NCBI RefSeq assembly: GCF_018131225.1
Contig: NZ_JAFCMM010000005.1
Coordinates: 186,001 to 250,000, forward strand
Source: Bradyrhizobium sp. U87765 SZCCT0048
Lineage (GTDB): Bacteria; Pseudomonadota; Alphaproteobacteria; Rhizobiales; Xanthobacteraceae
Length of the DNA stretch: 64,000 bases
Direction of reading: 5' to 3'
Made by a program: the position numbers and the translations under genes
The notes under the pieces: model-generated
What the model was told of the DNA's origin: nothing
What the model saw: the letters and a program-made list of their open reading frames with translations, nothing else
Database searches by the model: none
In this document: positions 60,476 through 64,000 of the stretch, piece by piece
How the letters are laid out: each line of letters starts with the position of its first letter
How positions within the stretch are numbered: the stretch's first letter is position 1

Positions 60476-61264
60476 GTGGACTACCCGTTCGTTTTCCCCC
60501 TGATCATTGTTCTTGTCGCCGCCATCGTGCTCTTGGTGAAGAGCGTGAACGCCGCGAACCAGTACGAGCGCAGCGTCGTCTTTCAGCTCGGCAATTTCGA
60601 TCGCATCGCCGGGCCCGGCCTGTATTTCATCTGGCCGTGGCTGGAGTGGCAGACCAGGATCGATCTGCGCACCGTCACCGCCGACGTCGAGCAGCAGGAA
60701 GGCATCACCCGCGACAACGTGCCGATCAAGGTCGACGCGGTGATCTGGTTTCGCATTGTCGAGCCCGAGCGCGCGGTGATGGAGGTCAAGAATGTCGGCA
60801 ACGCCGTGGTGCAGGTGGCTATGACGACGTTGCGCACCGTGCTCGGCCAGCACTCGCTGGACGAGATCCTCAAGGCGCAGGATTCCATCGCCAGCCAGAT
60901 CCAGGCGACGGTCGATGGCATCACCGAGCCGTGGGGCGTCAAGGTCGAGCTGGTGCAGATGAAGAATGTCGAAATCCCGCCGACAATGCAGCGCGCGCTG
61001 GCGCAGGAGGCCGAGGCGCTGCGCGAGCGTCGCGCCCGGGTGATCAAGGCCGGCGCCGAGCTCGAGGCCGCCGAGCAGTTGCGCCAGGCGGCGGAGGTGA
61101 TCATGCAGAACCCGGCCGGCCTCGAGCTGCGCCGCATGCAGATGATCACCGAGGTCGGCGCCGAGCAGAACACCATGACGCTGGTGATGATGCCGAGCGA
61201 GTTCGTCTCCATGGCCCGCGGCATTGCCGATGCCGCCAAGACGGTGGTTGCGAAGGCATCGTAG
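60476..61264 (+). CDS. SPFH-domain membrane protein (slipin/stomatin family)
   Basis: 262 residues from a GTG preceded by GGGAG. An N-terminal hydrophobic segment (PFVFPLIIVLVAAIVLLVKSV, about 4-24) anchors it; the SPFH domain follows (QYERSVVFQLGNFDRIAGPGLYFIWP, ITRDNVPIKVDAVIWFRIVEPERAVMEVKN), then the C-terminal coiled coil rich in Ala/Glu (ALAQEAEALRERRARVIKAGAELEAAEQLRQAAEV). Usually paired with an NfeD-like gene in bacteria; none is next to it here. An ATG at 60365 is in frame but gives a poor N-terminus. Probably forms membrane-domain scaffolds. Confidence 0.87.
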   Translation: MDYPFVFPLIIVLVAAIVLLVKSVNAANQYERSVVFQLGNFDRIAGPGLYFIWPWLEWQTRIDLRTVTADVEQQEGITRDNVPIKVDAVIWFRIVEPERAVMEVKNVGNAVVQVAMTTLRTVLGQHSLDEILKAQDSIASQIQATVDGITEPWGVKVELVQMKNVEIPPTMQRALAQEAEALRERRARVIKAGAELEAAEQLRQAAEVIMQNPAGLELRRMQMITEVGAEQNTMTLVMMPSEFVSMARGIADAAKTVVAKAS

Positions 61265-61288
61265 TTGCGTCTTTCGGATGACAAGCTG

Positions 61289-61316
61289 TCGGGCCGGTGC
61301 GCAAGCGCCGGCCCGA
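61289..61316 (+). terminator. Candidate terminator hairpin after the slipin gene
   Basis: A 12-bp stem TCGGGCCGGTGC / GCGCCGGCCCGA (one T-G pair) closed by the stable GCAA tetraloop. The T-content after it is only moderate (GGTCGTTTGTC), so termination efficiency is uncertain. Confidence 0.6.
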
Positions 61317-61362
61317 TGGTCGTTTGTCATGGGTTTCGTTTGTGGTTTTCGGCATCCTCGTT

Positions 61363-61531
61363 CTCCTCGTCCTGAGGCGCCCGCGCAGCGGGCGTCTCGA
61401 AGGATGAGGCCGGGGCGCAGCGCAGGACAACGTGCAGCGCCGCCCGGGCCTCATGGTTCGAGACGCGCGGCGCATTCAATCGCATGGTTCTATCGCATCG
61501 CCTCGGCGCCGCGCTCCTCACCATGAGGGGG
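61363..61531. repeat. Palindromic intergenic repeat, family C, expanded
   Basis: TCCTCGTCCTGAGGCGC, GTCTCGAAGGATGAGG, CCTCATGGTTCGAGACG and CTCCTCACCATGAGG. A middle insert of about 40 bp (about 61474-61510, GCATTCAATCGCATGG...) makes it longer than the other copies. Part of the 437-bp gene-free stretch 61265-61702. Confidence 0.78.
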
Positions 61532-61598
61532 GAGGCGTAGATGGGGTAACGGGCGGGCGGCGCCGGGATTCCGGCGGCTTGGCGAGGAGGGCGGTCGT

Positions 61599-61680
61599 CC
61601 CGGATGAGCACAGTCACATGCGGGGGGCTTTCGCGAATGGCTTCGTCACGGCATTCCCGGATATTGCTGTGCTCATCCGC
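61599..61680. repeat. Intergenic repeat, family D, diverged
   Basis: CCCGGATGAGCACAG ... ATTCCCGGATATTGCTGTGCTCATCCG. Same arrangement as the copies at 5364 and 16619, with the centre replaced by GCTTTCGCGAATGGC. It precedes the convergent GFA-domain gene. Confidence 0.65.
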
Positions 61681-61702
61681 GCCAGCGATGCGCGCGTCAC
61701 GC

Positions 61703-62194
61703 CTACATCACACGGCCATCGTCGTCGCGGCCGCGTCGGCGCTTGCGCGGGCGCTCCCACACCACGCCGGGGAATCCCTTCAACGGCACCAGCGGTTCGC
61801 CGGCATAGGTCCACTCCTGCAATTCGTCGATGCCGATGTGATAGAGCGGCTGGCGGCCGGTGCGGCTGCGAAACAGCGCACGGGGAATGTTGACCATGTG
61901 CGGCGAGCGCGCGCGCTCGTAGGTGAGCGGCGTGCCGCAGCGCATGCAGAAGCTGCGCGTCGCGCCGCTCGTCGCATCCTGATAGCGTGTGATGTGTGCC
62001 TCGCCGTCGAGCACGCGGAACCGCTTGCGCCAGCTGCCGACATAGGTGGCATAGGCGGCGCCATGGGCGGTGCGGCTCGCGGCGGTGTGGTCGTGCCAAG
62101 CCCAGCGCGCCGGCGTGTCGATCGACAGCCTGACCGCGCCGCACAAGCATTCGGCGATGGCGGCGGCAGGCGTCGCGAGGGGACGTCGGGGCAT
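61703..62194 (-). CDS. GFA/CENP-V-domain zinc protein
   Basis: 163 residues. The glutathione-dependent formaldehyde-activating (GFA) fold is marked by ECLCGAVRL near the start, the middle segment KRFRVLDGEAHITRYQ, and the second zinc site FCMRCGTPLTYERAR. The first set is short (Cys-x-Cys), the second is Cys-x2-Cys. The C-terminus is strongly basic (RPRKRRRGRDDD). The family's general function is not firmly known. Its start is 153 bp from the AraC gene, which runs the other way. Confidence 0.83.
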   Translation of the reverse strand: MPRRPLATPAAAIAECLCGAVRLSIDTPARWAWHDHTAASRTAHGAAYATYVGSWRKRFRVLDGEAHITRYQDATSGATRSFCMRCGTPLTYERARSPHMVNIPRALFRSRTGRQPLYHIGIDELQEWTYAGEPLVPLKGFPGVVWERPRKRRRGRDDDGRVM

Positions 62195-62346
62195 GGGGCG
62201 ACCGTGAGCGCTGGAGGGCGGGCCCGCTCAACCTAGCCGGGTGACAGCCGCGCCGGAAGCCTGCTGCGTCGCAGCATGGCGCTGTCTGTTGAAATCCGCC
62301 AGCCGTTGCGCTTCACTCGCCGCCACCATTGCCCCGCGAGCGGTCC

Positions 62347-63234
62347 ATGCACGCGAAACCGGTTTTCGGCATCGAGGATACGCACCGTATCCTGCATCGG
62401 TTCGACGCGGACATTCGCGGTTCGAGCGAGGGGCTCGGCTGGTCGTCGGCGTTCGCCTCGGTGCAGCGCGAACGTCCCTATGACGGCAAGCTGCATGCGC
62501 TGTCCGACAGCCTGATGGTGCTGCATCGTGGCGGCCCCGTGGACATCACCTATACGGTCGAGGGCAGGTCGATCGTCCGTCACATCCCGCGCGGCGGGGT
62601 GTTCTTCCTGCCGGCGGGGCAGGAGTGCGACGTGCTGCTGCACGATGCGCTGGAATCGACCCACATCTATCTGCGTTCAGACCTGTTCGCCGATCCCGAG
62701 CTGCCACGCAGCCTGATCGGGGGGCTGGCGCCGATGCTCGGCGAGAAGGATGCCGTGCTGGAGCATCTTGCCGCGGCGGTCGGCGACACCATCACCGGCA
62801 ACCTGCCGGGGTCGTCGCTGTTCGTCGATCCGATCGCGCGCGCCATCGCCAATCGTTTCATCGCCATCAACTATCACCAGCGTCCCGCCGGGACCGGCAA
62901 GTCGCCGCAGACGCTCAGTGCGCGGCAGATGCAGCGCGTGCGCGACTACGTCGAGGCCAACCTCTCGGACGATATCCGCCTCGATGCGCTGGCCGGCCTG
63001 TGCGGCCGCAGCACCGAGTATTTCGTGCGGCTGTTCAAGGCGGCGACCGGCGTGTCGCCCTATCAGTACGTGCTCAACCTGCGCATCGAGCGCGCCAAGG
63101 CGCTGCTCGCCGATGAGCGGCACAGCATCGCCGACGTCGCGCTGCAGTGCGGTTTTTCCCATCAGGAACATCTCACCCGCATGTTCCGCCGTTTCACCGG
63201 CGTGACGCCGGGGCGCTACCGCCGTAGTCACTAG
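62347..63234 (+). CDS. AraC-family transcriptional regulator
   Basis: 295 residues from an ATG at 62347; a TTG six codons earlier is possible. The N-terminal part is a cupin-like sensor (GRSIVRHIPRGGVFFLPAGQECDVLLHD). The C-terminal AraC domain has two HTHs: RVRDYVEANLSDDIRLDALAGLCGRSTEYFVRLFKAATGVSPYQYVLNLRIERAKALL and HSIADVALQCGFSHQEHLTRMFRRFTGVTPGRYR. It reads towards the maleylacetate reductase gene, 152 bp away, and may activate it. Effector unknown. Confidence 0.87.
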   Translation: MHAKPVFGIEDTHRILHRFDADIRGSSEGLGWSSAFASVQRERPYDGKLHALSDSLMVLHRGGPVDITYTVEGRSIVRHIPRGGVFFLPAGQECDVLLHDALESTHIYLRSDLFADPELPRSLIGGLAPMLGEKDAVLEHLAAAVGDTITGNLPGSSLFVDPIARAIANRFIAINYHQRPAGTGKSPQTLSARQMQRVRDYVEANLSDDIRLDALAGLCGRSTEYFVRLFKAATGVSPYQYVLNLRIERAKALLADERHSIADVALQCGFSHQEHLTRMFRRFTGVTPGRYRRSH

Positions 63235-63386
63235 CGGCCGTGATCCTGCCGCGGGGCGGCCCCGGCGATTTTCTCAACTTCGTGCAGAATTCCTCCGGTT
63301 TCGTGCAGGCCGCCGCTGGTCGCGGGCGGCTAGCCTTCTCCCCATAACGACAATCCGCCGGGCGACCGGCAGGGGAGACGACGCCG

Positions 63387-64000
63387 ATGACGATCGCGGA
63401 TCTGGCCGCCGCGCCTGCGCGCGCGGGCATTGTGGCCGCCGGGCTGGCCGCCCCACCGCCAGCGTTTTCCTACTGTTCGCAGCAGTACCGCGTGCTGTTC
63501 GGCTCCGGCACGACGGCGCGTCTCGGCGAGGAGGTCGATCGCCTCGGCATTCGCCGCGCGCTGGTCCTCACCACCCCGCAGCAGCAGGACGACGGCCGCC
63601 GTCTTGGCGCCACCCTCGGCGCGCGGCTCGCCGGGCAATTCTCCGGCGCGCGCATGCACACCCCGGTGGAAGTGACCGAAGCCGCGCTGCAGGTCGTCGA
63701 GGCGCAGGAGGTCGACGGCCTCGTCGCGCTCGGCGGCGGCTCGACCATCGGGCTCGGCAAGGCGCTGGCGCTGCGCACCGGGCTGCCGCATATCGCGGTC
63801 CCCACCACCTATGCCGGCTCGGAGATGACGCCGATCCTCGGCGAGACGCACCACGGCGTGAAGACCACCCGCAAGTCCCAGGACGTCATTCCCGACACCG
63901 TGATCTACGATGTCGACCTGACATTCGGCCTGCCGCCGCGCGTGTCGGCGGCCAGCGGCCTCAACGCCATCGCCCATGCGGTCGAGGCGCTCTATGCCGC
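63387..64000 (+). CDS. Maleylacetate reductase (iron-type alcohol dehydrogenase family), cut by window edge
   Basis: 204 residues are present; the rest lies beyond base 64000. GTTARLGEEVDRLGIRRALVLTTPQQQD is the family's nucleotide-binding start, VDGLVALGGGSTIGLGKALALRTGLPHIAVPTTYAGSEMTPILGET the core, and AASGLNAIAHAVEALYA the metal-region helix. These are characteristic of maleylacetate reductases, which return chlorocatechol, resorcinol or hydroxyquinol ring-cleavage product to 3-oxoadipate. GGGGAGA precedes the ATG. Other genes of the pathway (hydroxyquinol dioxygenase, monooxygenase) would be expected downstream. Confidence 0.87.
   Translation, partial: MTIADLAAAPARAGIVAAGLAAPPPAFSYCSQQYRVLFGSGTTARLGEEVDRLGIRRALVLTTPQQQDDGRRLGATLGARLAGQFSGARMHTPVEVTEAALQVVEAQEVDGLVALGGGSTIGLGKALALRTGLPHIAVPTTYAGSEMTPILGETHHGVKTTRKSQDVIPDTVIYDVDLTFGLPPRVSAASGLNAIAHAVEALYA

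Overview
The window is a stretch of high-G+C chromosome that looks like an alphaproteobacterium of the Bradyrhizobium/Rhodopseudomonas group (Nitrobacteraceae). The evidence is dense coding, several families of about 100-bp palindromic intergenic repeats of the kind seen in that group (cores such as CATCCTGAGG and TCATCACCGGG), and a gene content dominated by ABC/MFS uptake, CoA ligases, flavin monooxygenases and one-component regulators. No rRNA, tRNA, CRISPR array, phage or insertion-sequence transposase is visible. About 54 protein genes are supported; the first (IclR) and last (maleylacetate reductase) are cut by the window edges.

Layout. 1-5226: IclR fragment, then a hotdog thioesterase divergent from an FAD monooxygenase and a benzoate-type CoA ligase, an aryl-CoA hydroxylation module that could lead to gentisate, followed by a hydroxyacid dehydrogenase. 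5486-12601: pentapeptide and DUF1272 proteins, then a minus-strand operon (group D flavin monooxygenase, flavin reductase, alpha/beta hydrolase, cupin, MFS) facing a LuxR-type regulator. 12796-17561: SLC13 transporter, small conserved proteins, acyl-CoA ligase. 17476-28484: minus-strand genes for a sugar-type ABC importer (no ATPase present), two Gfo/Idh/MocA dehydrogenases, a second MFS with a deacetylase-like hydrolase and an FAH-family hydrolase, and a divergent GntR regulator with three GTACAC sites. 28667-43848: DUF4242-like protein, then STN-domain protein, ECF sigma factor, FecR anti-sigma and a roughly 4,035-residue filamentous-haemagglutinin-type exoprotein.

44997-58104 is the most interesting region. 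Two amidases, an SsuA/NrtA-type ABC importer, a DUF971 protein, an AprA-like flavoprotein, an 8-cysteine ferredoxin and a HEAT-repeat protein run in one direction. Next to them are a Crp/Fnr regulator with an atypical recognition helix and a second ABC importer whose binding protein carries a NosL-like C-terminal segment. The same 12-bp palindrome, GCAAYTWATTGC, lies upstream of the first amidase (GCAATTAATTGC, 58 bp from the ATG), of the DUF971 gene (GCAATTTATTGC, 56 bp) and of the second importer (GCAACTAATTGC, 88 bp). I infer one regulon: import of two related small molecules, amide hydrolysis, and an AprA/ferredoxin redox step. The substrate cannot be read from sequence.

58146-64000: secreted unknown protein, LysR regulator, 4-oxalocrotonate tautomerase-like protein, slipin, GFA-domain protein, AraC regulator and the start of maleylacetate reductase. 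Several separate clusters therefore point to a catabolically versatile, aromatic-degrading soil or plant-associated bacterium.
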